Notes: generated from the sequence alone by a model not told the origin. Positions 21,480 through 34,165 are shown, counted from the stretch's first letter. The stretch is 64,000 bases of DNA from Mixophyes australis (GCA_036250195.1 JAVHZZ010000003.1:335740875-335804874); one strand, 5' to 3'. Made by a program: numbers and translations.

Positions 21480-24130
21480 GGATGAAAAAGAAGTGTGTGA
21501 AGATTAGATGGTCTTTGCATCTTTTAAGGACTGTTCTGCGTCCACTGTAATAATAGCTATTGTTTGTGTAAATAATATGTCAATTCTAAAACATACTGAA
21601 TTATGGTAATGGTTTTTGCCTGTCTAATCTAACATTAACCTGTGATATTGTGTTTTTATATTTTGGGGGGGGTTCACTGTATGCTTCCATAGAAATAAAG
21701 AAAATTTTACAGGTAGCAATTAATCAAAATGATTAATGTTAATTTGGAAATGTAGAAAGGCAGAAAGCTTTCATATCATGATGAAAAAATATGACATTAC
21801 AGATCAAATATACATATTGATTACATATACATATAAACTTCACAGGTGTCACATATTAAGCCAGCTCCAATGCACTTGGATATACAAACACGTTCATATA
21901 TGAAAACAATATGTGGGCAATTTGATTGAAAAGTTTCGTGAGAACCAATATACAATTATTTTGAAAATGAACGTCATCCATAAATCCAGTTTTGCATTGA
22001 CGCATATAACCAACAGCGAAATGTTGTTTTGATTCTACAACTGGAATTCAGCAGCCAACTGACATTAATAGTGAAGCCAACAATAGCAAACCCTCACACC
22101 GCATTGAATAATGCATTGATTTCCTCTGTGATTTAGGACATTGAAAATTTCGAGACTCTCACAATAAGAATTTTTCACAAAGGGCCGTAAACAGAATTAT
22201 TTTAACTTTAAATGAAAAGACCAATGCTATGATTTGGAAGACTGTATGTGCGGCTTATCCCTATTGTGATACAGATGCCTTAAGAATTTAATGGTCTCTT
22301 CACTTAAGGGAGGAATGTGTGTAATGTGTTGTGGCACACTAAGACTAGATACACACTGGAAGTTTTTCAACCAATCATCGGGCAAATCAGCTGACATGTG
22401 ACCGTTTGGTCAGATATGGTGTTAGTGTATATACCTAAACGACAGTGGTTCCAAAGTGCCGATCGTCGTTTAACTCGGTTGGTTGTACTGCTTAATAATC
22501 TCGGTCCAATCTCCTTCCAATCATGTCGTGTGTATGAATTAACGACCAATTCCACAACCAGCTGTGCCGATAATTCCTCAAACTGCAACTCCTTTTGGGG
22601 CGTGTTTATATAAATTTCAGATGTCTTCACCCCTCCCACATGGTGCGGTGTCCACACGTCAGTCAAATGGCAATTATGTGCTTTTAATGGAAAAGCACTA
22701 GTAGCTGTGTACTGTATATATGTGTCTTTAGCAATTTTCTACTTGCATAATTATACAACTTTGTCCGCCCAGTCTAGAAGACAAATAGATGTGAAATACA
22801 AAAGATATGATAAGATAATAACTTTATGTTGGGGGCACTCTTGGTGGCCAGCATGTGAGGGAACAAACACAGGTATATTATAAAAACACAAATGTAAACA
22901 TTGCCCCAAAACATTTATATGATTAAACTCTCCATATATTTATCCCCTAGTGCATATCCGCCCTAAACAGTTAGTGCATAATGGTAGATAGCATTGTTAT
23001 GTGTTAAAATATTGTTTTTGTTCCAATGTGGCTGCTGCTTCTGTGGATGCAGGGTCTGATTATCTAATATGCTGACAGGGCTGCAGCCTAGGACGTGAGG
23101 CTTTTGGTGAGTGCAAGAATTTTTGGGGTGACAAGGAGAGGTATAGACTGAAATTTATTTTGCAATAAAACAGAATAGTTGTTCTCCAAAGTAAAAAGGA
23201 AAAAAATTGAAGAAAATTGTAGTAGGGTTTTAATCGTGACGTATTCCCATGATGAAGGCACTTGAGGTTAAGCGAGTTTGTGAGATATGGATGGTGACAG
23301 CCCCCTCCCACTTGATATCTTCCCCCTTAGTAGCGCTAGTTCATTAATGAAAATTAAATGAGTGACAAAGATTGCCATGACATTTTCAAAATGCTAAAAT
23401 TAATATTGAAAAAACAGTAACAAACATTGTTGGGGTTGATGAAGGAAGCCAGATTTTAAATTAAGGAGAACTTTGTTTGTACCTAGCGTACAATAGGCTG
23501 GCCTGGAAGACAAGGCGGTGCTACCAGTGTATTAGTCCCAGGGCAGCCTGAACACTTAATCAGGCCCTGTGTGGGTGTTACGGTGTTGTCATTCGGCATT
23601 GCTATCACTATCACATTGTATCACTCTATCACATACACAACCCTCTTTACCTTAACCTCAGAGGTTCTCCAGTTTTTTCAGTCCTGGGAGCTGAACAGAG
23701 CTGCCCCATGTGTATAGCAATTCTTAGCGGTGCTACCACCACAGAACCTCCCCTGCCGGACTCCCAGCTTGCTGGATTGCTTCTGGGGTTGCAGCTGTTG
23801 CTTTCATGGCTCCACACATTGGCCTAACACACCATCAAGCTTCCTTCAGAATCTGCTTTTACAACTGTCTTGGACATAGCAGAAACCCTAGATCCTGCCA
23901 GTAGAGGAAAGTCCCCCCTTCCCATCTCTGAATCACCTGGATGTTGAGACAGCACCTGCGCCCCCCAGAGGCTAAAGCCCGGAACGCATGCTCCATTTGC
24001 TCTACCCATGCTATACTCCTGTACATAGAAATATTGCAGAGTTTACTGTGAGCTTGAGAGTAGGGCTCCCTTACCTCTCTGTCTGTCTGTTTTATTAAGT
24101 ATTGTTTTATTACTGTGTTTGTTTCCAATT
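21480..24130. other. unassigned sequence
   Basis: No gene or named repeat recognised. A stretch at 22,340-22,670 is GC-richer with pyrimidine-rich text and may be an unnamed DNA-element fragment, but I could not define ends. Confidence 0.35.
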
Positions 24131-24133
24131 GTA

Positions 24134-24186
24134 CAGCCCTACGGAATACGCTGGCGCTATATAAATAAATGATGATGATGATGATA
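24134..24186 (-). repeat. SINE/LINE tail fragment with (ATG)n
   Basis: CAGCCCTACGGAATACGCTGGCGCTATATAAATAAATGATGATG is the CAGCGCT-TATATAAATAAA tail module of the SINE family seen at 34,702 and 41,451, ending in an ATG repeat. Confidence 0.65.
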
Positions 24187-24539
24187 TATACATTTGCTAG
24201 TATAATTAGTATGCTTTTACTGTTTAAAGTGTGCTCCTGCAGCTTGGTTTATATGTCATAAAGCCAGTCACAGCCATATAGCACCTTTCCATACATATCA
24301 CGATATAGGGTGTGCAGATTTTTTATTTATATGACAACATAAATACAACACAAAAATGATAACCAGAATCAAGGGTGGGCTGGCAAATTTTAGCCCAGGG
24401 AAGAAAGACTCAACTCAGCAGCCCATTAGGAACATTTTAAAGGAAAAGATGCCCCCCAGCCCAGCCAGCCCCTGTCTGGAATCCTAATAAAAATATTCAC
24501 TGATACCTAGCTTTATTTCTCGGGTTCAGATCACATTTG

Positions 24540-24715
24540 GGGGTAAATGTATCAAGCTGAGAGTTTTCCTGCAGGTTTGAAAAGTGTAGATGTTGCCTAT
24601 AGCAACCAATCAGATTCTAGTTGTCATTTGGTAGAATGTACTAAATAAATGATAAAGAGAATCTGATTGGTTTATCAAACCCGCCGGAAAACTCTCAGCT
24701 TGATACATTTACCCC
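24540..24715. mobile_element. foldback MITE, 'CAACCAATCAGATTCTAG' family
   Basis: The arms GGGGTAAATGTATCAAGCTG and CAGCTTGATACATTTACCCC are perfect inverted repeats. The interior has TTGCCTATAGCAACCAATC. The flanks are TTG on both sides (24,537-24,539 and 24,716-24,718), a 3-bp target duplication. No coding capacity. Confidence 0.85.
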
Positions 24716-25904
24716 TTGATGTGTACTCCACCTTCAAAGATAATCAAGACAAGAATATGTTTACAATGTATCATTCAGTTTATCTATGTATTTCTTATCT
24801 TTCAGCTTCTCTATTACAGTTTCTTCATAAGAAACTTTAACAAAGTAAGCTATTTAATGCAACAATATACCAAATAAATAAACACAGTCTAGCAACTTAG
24901 CATAGAGTGTTCAAAGCTTTTTCAGTACATTTGTTCCCTCCAGCCTTTATTATTATTTTTTTTATTAAAACTATAAATACGTTCTCATGCTACAGCAATA
25001 AAGTACCATTTGTCTACAAAAAAAAACCTGAAACGAGATAATCATTGCCATTCATTTTGTTAAACCCTTTATCTGCCTGCACAAAAGTATCATACAAGGC
25101 TTGGAAGGCAACCGATGGTTCTTTAAATGTGAGTGACTCTAGTAAATTAACTGCCTTTAGCCCTCATCTGGTCTCAATTTTAAAAACTCTCAAAGTTGGT
25201 CTTTTTAATACACTTTCACTGTATTGTGTTGTCTTTCAGCTGCATGGTGGGAGATTCTAAGTGACTTGGCAAACACAGAACAGGAAACAGTTAAACATGA
25301 AGATGACCAGATTCTCACTCAGAAATTTGTTGAGTTTTTTTACTGCTGTTTAACATACCAACATTATGTTTGCGAAAGGGAATATATTTCTTTTATATAA
25401 TTTACAGTATTATAACATGTAAACATCTTATGTAGAGGAGTGTCCCTGGACCAGGGCCAAGTCCGTGGCTGGAGTTTCCTTTGTGTTTGGATCCTCTCCT
25501 CTGCAGGCCTCACTGACGACAGTTGGATATCAATTTTTCTTATTTGTGACCTACTTATTATATTGAAAGGGTATTCTGGTAACTCCACAGTGCATGCCTT
25601 ATTCTTACCTTTTTGCCAAAGACTCCAATGAATCTACATAGACATCAGGTTTATCTAGTGCTGGTACCCTCTAGGCTTCTTGTGTTCCAGTGACAGGAAG
25701 TCCCTTGGTCTGGGCAGGCTTCAATAACCAATATAAATTAGATCATGGAACAGGGAAAGTAGTCTGTAGAACATGCTCTACATATATTCCTCTAAACCCG
25801 CTCTGCCATTTGCCCTGCTAGACGGCTATGCCTGCTGCCCCAATGTCTCTGTCTATTTCTGTCCCCACTACAGTCAGCTGTCAAAAGCAGAACAATAGAA
25901 AGTT

Positions 25905-26382
25905 GTTAACACCCATGTGCACAAATCTCCCCTCTACAATCCCTCCTAAATGCTGCAGCGAGACTGATCGCCCTCTCTTGCTGATCCACATCCACGGCAC
26001 CACTCTGCACTGGCTGCCTATTACTAGACTCTCCCAAAAACTTACATTTTTCAAACTTCCTCTCAAAAACCACCCCTTGACTTTAGCCTAATCTTCCCCC
26101 ACCAGATACTACTCACTCTGCATGTTCTACCAGATCTAGCACCATGCCTACTCTTCTCCCACTAGCCCCCGTGGTCTCAGTATTGCCCTCTAGACTGTAG
26201 AATGTCCACTCCCACGAGCAGGGTCCTCTCTACTCTTTGTCTCATGTCTGCACCTCCTTCATGACCCTCATCTGTGCTTATTCCTTATTTATGTGCAGTT
26301 GTATTCTATATGATTTGTAACTCTGACTGTCCGACGCTGCAGAGGTCTGTGGCGCATTACTAATGGATGATGATGATGATAC
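25905..26382 (+). pseudogene. L2-like LINE 3' fragment
   Basis: Translated segments read LHWLPITRLSQKLTFFK (about 26,004-26,056), like the HWLPV-RI-FK block near the end of L2-type reverse transcriptase proteins. It is followed by a TC-rich 3' region and a terminal ATG repeat at 26,363-26,380. The frame is broken and only the far 3' portion is present. The 61,225-61,510 fragment is of the same type. Confidence 0.6.
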
Positions 26383-26415
26383 TTTGCAGTCTGGAAAGCA
26401 TTACATTGAATTGAA

Positions 26416-27064
26416 CTGACAGTTGCTGGCACTCTTTGACTGACAGTTGCTGGCGTTCTTTGGCTGACAGTTGCTGGCGCTCTTTGACTGACAGTTGCTG
26501 GCGTTCTTTGGCTGACAGTTGCTGGCACTCTTTGACTGACAGTTGCTTGCACTCTTTGACTGATAGTTGCTGGCACTCTTTGGCTGACAGTTGCTGGCAC
26601 TCTTTGACTGACAGTTGCTTGCACTCTTTGACTGACAGTTGCTGGCACTCTTTGGCTGACAGTTTCTGGCACTCTTTGACTGACAGTTGCTGGCGCTCTT
26701 TGACTGACAGTTGTTGGCGCTCTTTGACTGACAGTTGTTGGCGCTCTTTGACTGACAGTTGCTGGCGCTCTTTGGCTGACAGTTGCTGGCACTCTTTGGC
26801 TGACAGTTGCTGGCGCTCTTTGGCTGACAGTTGCTGGCACTCTTTGGCTGAGAGTTGCTGGCGCTCTTTGACTGACAGTCGCTGGCGCTCTTTGGCTGAG
26901 AGTTGCTGGCGCTCTTTGACTGACAGTTGCTGGCACTCTTTGACTGACAATTGCTGACGCTCTTTGACTGACAGTTGCTGGCGCTCTTTGACAATTGCTG
27001 ACGCTCTTTGACTGACAGTTGCTGGCGCTCTTTGACTGACAGTTGCTGGCGCTCTCTGACTGAG
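26416..27064. repeat. 24-bp minisatellite, about 27 copies
   Basis: The unit CTGACAGTTGCTGGCACTCTTTGA repeats with substitutions (GCACTC/GCGCTC/GCGTTC, GACTGA/GGCTGA). One unit near 26,980-27,000 is shortened. Because 24 is divisible by 3 and the unit has no stop in several frames, long open frames appear on both strands; I treat them as artefacts. Confidence 0.97.
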
Positions 27065-27973
27065 AATGCATTAAGTTCACAGCAGACTAGTAGTCAATAA
27101 TGTTTTATGGTTAACCAGAAAGAGTGATAAGTAAACATTCTCTGAAACAAAACTGAGCAGAGAGATGTATGACTTTTAAAAGTGTTATTTCATAAAGTCT
27201 GGGATAATAAATTGCTCTGCTACGATCTCTGCATTAGACAGAATTTTATTAAGGTGTCAGCTTTCTGATGAATCCCTGCAAGGACAATAAACAATTTTAC
27301 TTGATGATATAAAGTTATGACTGAGGTACATATTTAATAAAAGTTTCAGGCCAGTAAGTTCAAGGCAATAAATTCAAGTCACCTGACAGTAGACTTCAAA
27401 GCCTTTAAATCAGTGACAACTTACATATTGCAGAATAATTGATAAGTGAAAAAAAATGGCAAATAAATGACAAGTTGCAGACTGCCGCTTTGCCAAACAA
27501 ATAAAAACGTCAAATAAAATGAAAGAGTATTCCAGTATTGCCATTATTTACTCTCATACTCACCAGCATCGTTAGATCATAAGATATAATCAATAGGTCT
27601 AAGTGCGTATTAATTAGTAATACGGGACACCATGTTGTATGTTAATGTAAGTGAAAGTGGTTTGTTGCTCTAGTACATCATCAGGAGTGACCTTATGGGT
27701 CTACGCCAGACCTCCAGCTGTAGCTTTATCTAAGTATCAGTTCATTCCCCTAGGCCGATAGACTCACTACATGTGAGCGCATTTCTGGGTCAAGGGAGTG
27801 CCATGTCTGCACAGCGGGAGGTATGCTAGTACAAAATGCTTCTTTTGTGCAAATATTCTGGTAATGTTTTCTGACAGAAAGGGAGGGTGTAGAGAAATGA
27901 AAATGACTTTAACCCATTCCAAATGATTAGAGAGTACACAGACATTCTCAACATACATTGTGGATCTGCAGTT
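27065..27973. other. unassigned sequence
   Basis: No gene or repeat family recognised between the minisatellite and the next MITE. Confidence 0.4.
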
Positions 27974-27976
27974 CTG

Positions 27977-28293
27977 GGGCCTGATTCATTAAGGATCTTA
28001 AATGAAGAGGATCCTTATTTCAGTCTCCTGGACAAAACCATGTTACATTGCAAGGGGTGCAAATGAGTGTTCTGTTTTGCACATAAGTTAAATACTGACA
28101 GTTTGTTCATGTAACACACAAATATCAACTTTAAATTTCAGTGTACAAATAAGCTATTAAGTATTTGTGTGCTACATGAAAAAACAGTCAGTAATTAACT
28201 TATGTGCAAAACAGAACACTCATTTGCACCCCTTGCATTGTAACATGGTTTTGTCCAGGAGACTGAAATAAAGATCCTTAATGAATCAGGCCC
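27977..28293. mobile_element. long foldback MITE, 'GGGCCTGATTCATTAAGG' family
   Basis: Almost the whole element is a palindrome. GGGCCTGATTCATTAAGGATC at the left is mirrored by GATCCTTAATGAATCAGGCCC at the right, and the CTCCTGGACAAAACCATG and TTTGCACATAAGTTAA segments are also mirrored. The flanks are CTG on both sides, a 3-bp target duplication. Other copies lie at 30,425, 39,626, 39,905 and 62,090. Non-coding. Confidence 0.88.
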
Positions 28294-28299
28294 CTGATG

Positions 28300-30139
28300 C
28301 TTAAAATTAAAAATTAAAATTAATTGTTTTAGAATCCCAGGATAAACTTTGAGCATGAATTTATAGATATTTTTTTTTCAATATGAGTAGCCAAATTATT
28401 ATTTAGCCAATATTAATTATTACGGTAGACTCATAAGGCGTCTTTGTTTATTTGTATATAATATTTTCGCTTGTTTACTTTGCCAGAGGTGTTGGTACTA
28501 AAGTTCGGCAAAGTTCATTTAAATATATATTTTAAACATTTTACAACATTCTTCCAAAAGCTACATTCATGCATTTAATCCAACCCACAAACTATACCAT
28601 GATTTTTTCCATGTTTTAATGGTTTATCAGAGTACTGTAATATGTGTATATTACTGAAGGTTTGTTCTACCTATGTCAGCCATCATAAAGTGTGTACATA
28701 ATTGTTTATGTATGTATGTGCTTTATAATTATTTTTTATCACTATTTCTTTTTTAATCCCTAATCAAGTTTTTACTATGCTACGTCTAGAAACCCAATGG
28801 CATTTGAGATTATTATTTTTTTATATAAAAGTTAGTAAAATGCATATCAAATACAAAACTTGATCGCTATATCTGTCGTATAAGCCAGGGGAGCCTTCAC
28901 AGATTTGAACAAGCTAGGAAGCTCCAGGATGTGAGCCAATCACATGATTCATAGCCTTTCATCCAAGTCTGTGTGTCTCCCAGCCCAACACCATGGTGGT
29001 AGATACAAGTCGTTTAACCACTTTTAAACACTTTTTAATCTCCTGCCATGTATAGACCATGTGCAGAATAAGCTGCTCCTGAACACATTTCTCATGTTAA
29101 ACAGTAGTTTGCAAATAGAGAAACTGGAAGAAATAATTTGTGGGAGTTCCCTCAAGAACTGCAGATGTTCAGGAAGTAAGGGGTCAAACTAAATCCAGTT
29201 TGCCGGCTCTTTCTGGTTTTTAATTGAGATGGTCATTAATATATATACATATATGTATATATAGGGTCCATGGAGAGGACACACTCATAACCATTACATA
29301 TTAAACACAGTGTCCATTCACAGGTCCAAAATAAATAGATAAACTCACCCAGATGCTACAGAATGGACAGATCAGCGCTGGCTTGCAGAAAAACAAAGGT
29401 TATTTGAACATAGATATCCCAGCACATGGAACTCAATAGCCCAGATGACAGTCTATACTTACTGAAATGATCACTGGGTTCCAGGAGACATCTATGTTGA
29501 AATAAACTTTTATATAATTGGATCATGGGAAATTTCGTAAAAGTCAATGTTCTTTACAACTTTATTCGTAAAGTAATTATCTGCAAATACATTTGGAAAG
29601 CACTTTTAGTGGAGAGTCTTTTGAATAACTAATGAAACAACAACAGTCAGCTGTAGATCAGCAGTAGCAACATCTGACGTCTGGACACACTTTACTGCTC
29701 AGAAGGAAACACCTTTCCCAGGGAGACTTGTTTCAGCATCTTCTTACATGTTTGACGCTGTGATTTCATCCTTTCCACTCTGCATGTTAATATGATACAA
29801 ACTGTGGGAGCTGAAAGTGACTCAGCGGACAGGAAAATGAGACACTCCCAGTGGTTGGTTATAGAAGTGATCTCAGTTCGATCTCTCATGTATAGTACTT
29901 TATTTACTGAGATGTTCCATGCTGTAAGAGGCAGTGGGCTAGGTGACTGTATAGTCTGTGTGAATCTTAAAACCACTGAAAAATCTTGATGTTTACTGTT
30001 AAGAAGCACAAAGTTACTAACTGTCCCTAATTTACATGGAAATGTCCCTGTTTCCCAGTAGTGGACAACTGCACAATACAACTTCTCTAATTCTGCCCGA
30101 TAGGTGTAATTCTGTCATCTATTTTTATACTCTAAGGCA
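28300..30139. other. unassigned AT-rich sequence
   Basis: No gene or repeat family recognised. The open frame at 29,692-30,081 on the minus strand has no identifiable domain and is not listed as a gene. Confidence 0.4.
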
Positions 30140-30297
30140 GTGGTTCCCAAACTGTGCGCCTAGGCAACCACAGCAACCAATCAGATTCTAGCTGTTATTT
30201 TGTAGAACGAACTAAATAAATGATAACTAGAATCTGATTGGTTGCTATAGGCAACATCTCCACTTTTTCAAACCCGCAGTTTAGTAAATATACCCTT
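30140..30297. mobile_element. foldback MITE, 'CAACCAATCAGATTCTAG' family, left end altered
   Basis: The CAACCAATCAGATTCTAG arm and its mirror CTAGAATCTGATTGGTTGC are present, as is the right arm TTTTTCAAACCCGCAGTTTAG. The left outer arm is replaced by unrelated sequence (CCCAAACTGTGCGCC). Confidence 0.75.
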
Positions 30298-30424
30298 AGG
30301 AGTTAATATTTAGTGATGATCAGTGGTTAAAATGTAAAAACATACATAATAAACCAGTTCGTTTAACATGACTTGATGGGAATTGTAGTGATTCAGAGAT
30401 TAATATGAATGTGTTGCACACACT

Positions 30425-30740
30425 GGGCCCGATTCATTAAGGAAATGAAAGCCAAAAAAAAGAGTAACTATGCATCTTGGCAAAACCATGTTGCATTGGA
30501 GAGGGAGATAAAATTTAAAATGTGCGGACAGATTTATAGTTGGGGTGGGACATGTACTAGATCAACTTTCAGTGTAAAAATAAAGCATCAAGTATTTGTG
30601 TGCTACATGAAAAAACAGTCGGTATTTAACTTATGTGCAAAACAGAATACTAATTTGCACCCCTTGCATTGTAACATGGTTTTGTCCAAGAGACTTAAAT
30701 AAGAAGTTTCTTAAGTTAAGATCCTTAATGACTCAGGCCC
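30425..30740. mobile_element. long foldback MITE, 'GGGCCTGATTCATTAAGG' family
   Basis: It opens GGGCCCGATTCATTAAGG and closes CCTTAATGACTCAGGCCC. The flanks are ACT on both sides (30,422-30,424 and 30,741-30,743). The left half is closer to the 62,090 copy and the right half to the 27,977 copy. Confidence 0.85.
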
Positions 30741-31624
30741 ACTGTGCGTAGATGTACAGTCTGAACAGCCAAGTGCCCATAGACTTTATATTAAAAATTA
30801 GCAAATATGGAAGTACATCAGAGCTGTTAAGCTGATGTCAATCAACAAGGAGGGGTAGCTTTATGGGTGGAAAATGGGCACATTCTTGTCATTATAGAGG
30901 TGGTCAAAGTAGTGTGTGCACATAGGTCACTCTCTAAAAATGTGCATTTGAGATACAGCAAGGGTAAAAGGGTATTTTCAATCACACATCTCATGAGCAT
31001 GTGCCACCACTCTGCCAAGTGGATTGAATGAGCACTCACAGGGCTGGCACCGGTAGTCTGGCATATTGTACACCCAAATTATGGATGATGTAAAAAGAAA
31101 GCTCATTCATAATTTACTGACACAGATCACATATACAGTATGATTCAGATGAGGCAAGGGGTGTTTTAGGAATTTAGTTGGCCGGTGTATAAGAGTAGTG
31201 CTTTGGCTCCCCGCTTTATGTGACAAGAGGAGAATGGTGGCATAACAAATGCAACAAAGGGAGAGTTTGGAAGGTATATGTCACTCTCCCCTTGTCACAT
31301 ATGATCCCCACTATTGTTAGAACAGAAAGAAAATTCCCCCATCATTCTCCCCATCACAGGTTTCTGGCTGCTGTGGTGTCCATTGAGAAGGGTTCTGGTC
31401 ACCACAGCAGCTCCCACCTCTGCTGCTCCCTGTGGGAAATAAAACTGCCACTGGTGATGTCACTGGTGCTCTGGACAAACCACCCACCTTATAGAGCAGT
31501 AGCACAAGCAGTCTGGCCCCCACCTCCACCAGACACCACAGCTCTTGGAAAAGGCATATTGGAAGCATACATCTTAAAATACTTTGTTTGATTTAACTTG
31601 AATAATTCTAGACAGCATATATTG

Positions 31625-31785
31625 GGTTAAATGTATCAAACCTCCTAAAATGGAAAAGTGGCCAATATCAACCAATCAATATTATTTTCTAGAGTGTACT
31701 AGATAAATAAATGCTAGAATCTGATTGGTCGCTATAGGCAACACCTTCACTTGTCCTCTTAAGAAGGTTTGATACCTTGAATCCA
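31625..31785. mobile_element. diverged foldback MITE, 'CAACCAATCA' family
   Basis: GGTTAAATGTATCAAACC is mirrored by GGTTTGATACC, and CAACCAATCA by TGATTGGTCGC. The copy is older than those at 32.7 and 34.2 kb. Confidence 0.65.
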
Positions 31786-32077
31786 TTGTCTTAAGAATAT
31801 GTATTGTTTCAATATGATGTAGCCATACAACAGGTGGGAATGGAAGGGTGTCCTCTATCTGTTATGCAATAATGTAGTCACTGTGAAATACAGAAAAAAT
31901 CCACAAGTTGTTTTGGCAATTGTCTTTTCTTGAATCTGTATTCATTAATAAACACTCTAAATTGATTCACTTGAAACAGATCAACAAGCTATACTATGCT
32001 AGCAACATAGAGGACTGAAATCAGATGAAGGGTGGGATAATTCCAAAGTGTCTTTGCAACCTATTCTTATTGCTACA

Positions 32078-32714
32078 TACACTCAGTGGCCACTTTATTC
32101 GGTATACCTGGACACCTGCTTGTTAAAGCAAATATCTAATCAGTCAATCATGTGGCAGGAACTCAATACATAAAAGCATGCAGACATGGTCAAGAGGTTC
32201 AGTTGTTGTTTGGACCAAACACCAGAATGGGAAAGAAATGTGATCTAAGTGACTTTTGACCATGAAATCATTGTTTATGACAGTATCAGTATCTAAGAAA
32301 CTGCTGATCCTCTAGGGTTTTTTCACATATAGCGACCTCTAGAGTTTACAGAGAATGGTGCACAATACAAAACACATCAAGTGAGTGGTAGTTCTGTGTG
32401 TGTGAAAATGATGTGTTAATTAGAGAGGTGACAGGAGAATGGTCAGACTGCTGACAGGAAGGTGACAGTAACTCAAATAACCATACAGTGGTATGCAGAA
32501 GACCCTCACAGAACACAAAGCATATTAAACCCTGAAGTGGATGGGCTACATGAGTGGAAGAACACCCTGGGTTTGACTCCTTTCAGTAATTCAGAATCTC
32601 TAAGGAATGTATCCAGCACCTTGATGAGTCCAAAACACAAATAATTTAGTCTGTTCTGGAAGCCAAATGGGGTCCTACCCAGTAATGAAAAGATATATTT
32701 AATAAAGTGGACAC
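32078..32714 (+). pseudogene. internally deleted Tc1/mariner element with transposase remnants
   Basis: The left end TACACTCAGTGGCCACTTTA is a Tc1-type terminus I recognise from vertebrate genomes, and the right side ends with its mirror form AATAAAGTGGACACT. In between are scraps of the transposase helix-turn-helix region (codons like VTVTQIT at 32,461-32,481). The catalytic DDE region is missing: the element is about 640 bp where intact members exceed 1.2 kb. The right terminus abuts the MITE chain. Confidence 0.7.
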
Positions 32715-32717
32715 TTA

Positions 32718-32892
32718 GTGCTAGATTTACTAAGCTGCGTGTTTGAAAAAGTGGGGATGTTGCCTATAGCAACCAATCAGATTCTAGCTATCATTTTGTA
32801 GAGGGTACTAAATAAATGAAAGCTAGAATCTGATTGGTTGCTATAGGCAACATCCCCACTTTTTCAAACCCGCAGCTTAGTAAATCTAGCCC
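32718..32892. mobile_element. MITE 1 of a TTA-linked chain
   Basis: A foldback of the 'CAACCAATCAGATTCTAG' family. Its arms are CTAGATTTACTAAGCTGCG and CGCAGCTTAGTAAATCTAG-like. TTA stands on both sides (32,715-32,717 and 32,893-32,895). Confidence 0.88.
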
Positions 32893-32895
32893 TTA

Positions 32896-33058
32896 GGGGT
32901 ATATTTACTAAACTGCAGGTTTCAAAAACTGGAGATGTTGCCTATAGCAACCAATCAGATTCTAGCTGTCATTTTGTAGAATGTACTAAATAAATGATAA
33001 CTAGAATCTGATTGGTTGGTCCACTTTTTTCAAATCTGCAGTTTAGTAAATCCTCCCC
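32896..33058. mobile_element. MITE 2 of a TTA-linked chain
   Basis: A foldback of the same family as MITE 1, with arms ATTTACTAAACTGCAG and CTGCAGTTTAGTAAAT. The left TTA is shared with MITE 1. The right TTA (33,059-33,061) is shared with MITE 3. A short deletion affects its right arm after GATTGGTTGG. Confidence 0.88.
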
Positions 33059-33061
33059 TTA

Positions 33062-33214
33062 GGGGGAAATTCAATTAGCCGCAATGTTTTCTTACCGTTA
33101 CTACTGTAAAATCTCTGCTCATTTTTCCTCGCACGGAAAAAATCAGCTGAGATTTCTGTAAAAATCCTACAACCACTATGTTCTGAGGAACATCGCAGCT
33201 AATTGAATTCCCCC
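33062..33214. mobile_element. MITE 3 of a TTA-linked chain, a different family
   Basis: The ends GGGGGAAATTCAATTAGC and GCTAATTGAATTCCCCC are perfect inverted repeats. The flanks are TTA (33,059-33,061 and 33,215-33,217). The 3-bp TTA duplication and the G-rich terminus fit PIF/Harbinger-type MITEs. Confidence 0.88.
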
Positions 33215-34165
33215 TTAGCATCTGATTAATGTTTAGACATAAGTCTGTTTGCTTGCCGTATCTTGCATGAAATAGCTCTGTGCATGGTTATAAATGAACC
33301 TCACGCCAATGAAGGCAATTGCATGCAATTCATTGTGTGACAAAACCAGAGAAGAAATAAGCAGCTATTCATGTCCAAGCACAGATTACACTTACGTCAG
33401 ACTACAACTTGTGGTGGGAAGGGGCAGACGGATGTAAGCTATGTACAGTAAAGGCATCTCAAGGGCGTTCCAACGCAGATGCAGACAAGTCAAGTCCTGT
33501 GCTTCTCGTAGTACACTTGTTGCAGCCGCATCATTTGCACCAGCTACAGGGCAGTGTAAGTGTGATAGTCAGATAGTGATGACTGGCACGGCATAGTCTT
33601 TGTTTGGAAAAGTACCCAAATCGTGCCACTAGCTATCACAATATGTGTATGCAACTAAGACAGACCATTAACACACACTGTAAGTACAGGTACGCATTTA
33701 CATTTATGTATTTTCTGTAAAATAAAATAATCTATATTTATTTTACCAACCATATTTGTAGTAATGATACAATGTTTAGCATTGTTCATTTATTTTATAA
33801 AAAAAATTCAGTGCGTTCTGATTGGACCTTATATTTCACATATGCTGGTGCATATACTGCACTCTGTTCTGTCTGCTAACATGCGACACACAACATTTAC
33901 ACAGAGTGTACTTACACCCAGATTCAAATGGAAGCACGTCTGGAGATCAGTTTGCATTTGACTCTGGGTGGAAATATGTTCAAGTTCTGTGCTCCTTTTT
34001 TAAACGTAAGTTGCATGCAAGTGGCATTTGGACTTAAATCAGGCCCTGAGTGTATATCTGGGTCTTATCTATGGTGAGGCAAGTTCTACTGTACTTACGG
34101 TTCCCTCACAAGCAGTCTGCCACAGATGATTCCTTCTTCCGCTCACCAGAAGTTGTAGATACTTG

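Noticed and set aside
26289..27080. Long open frames (up to 263 codons) on both strands
   Set aside because: They are created by a 24-bp minisatellite with no stops; products are pure short-period repeats with no domain.
29692..30081. 129-codon minus-strand frame
   Set aside because: No recognisable domain, no coding-like features, and single short frames of this size are expected in 64 kb.
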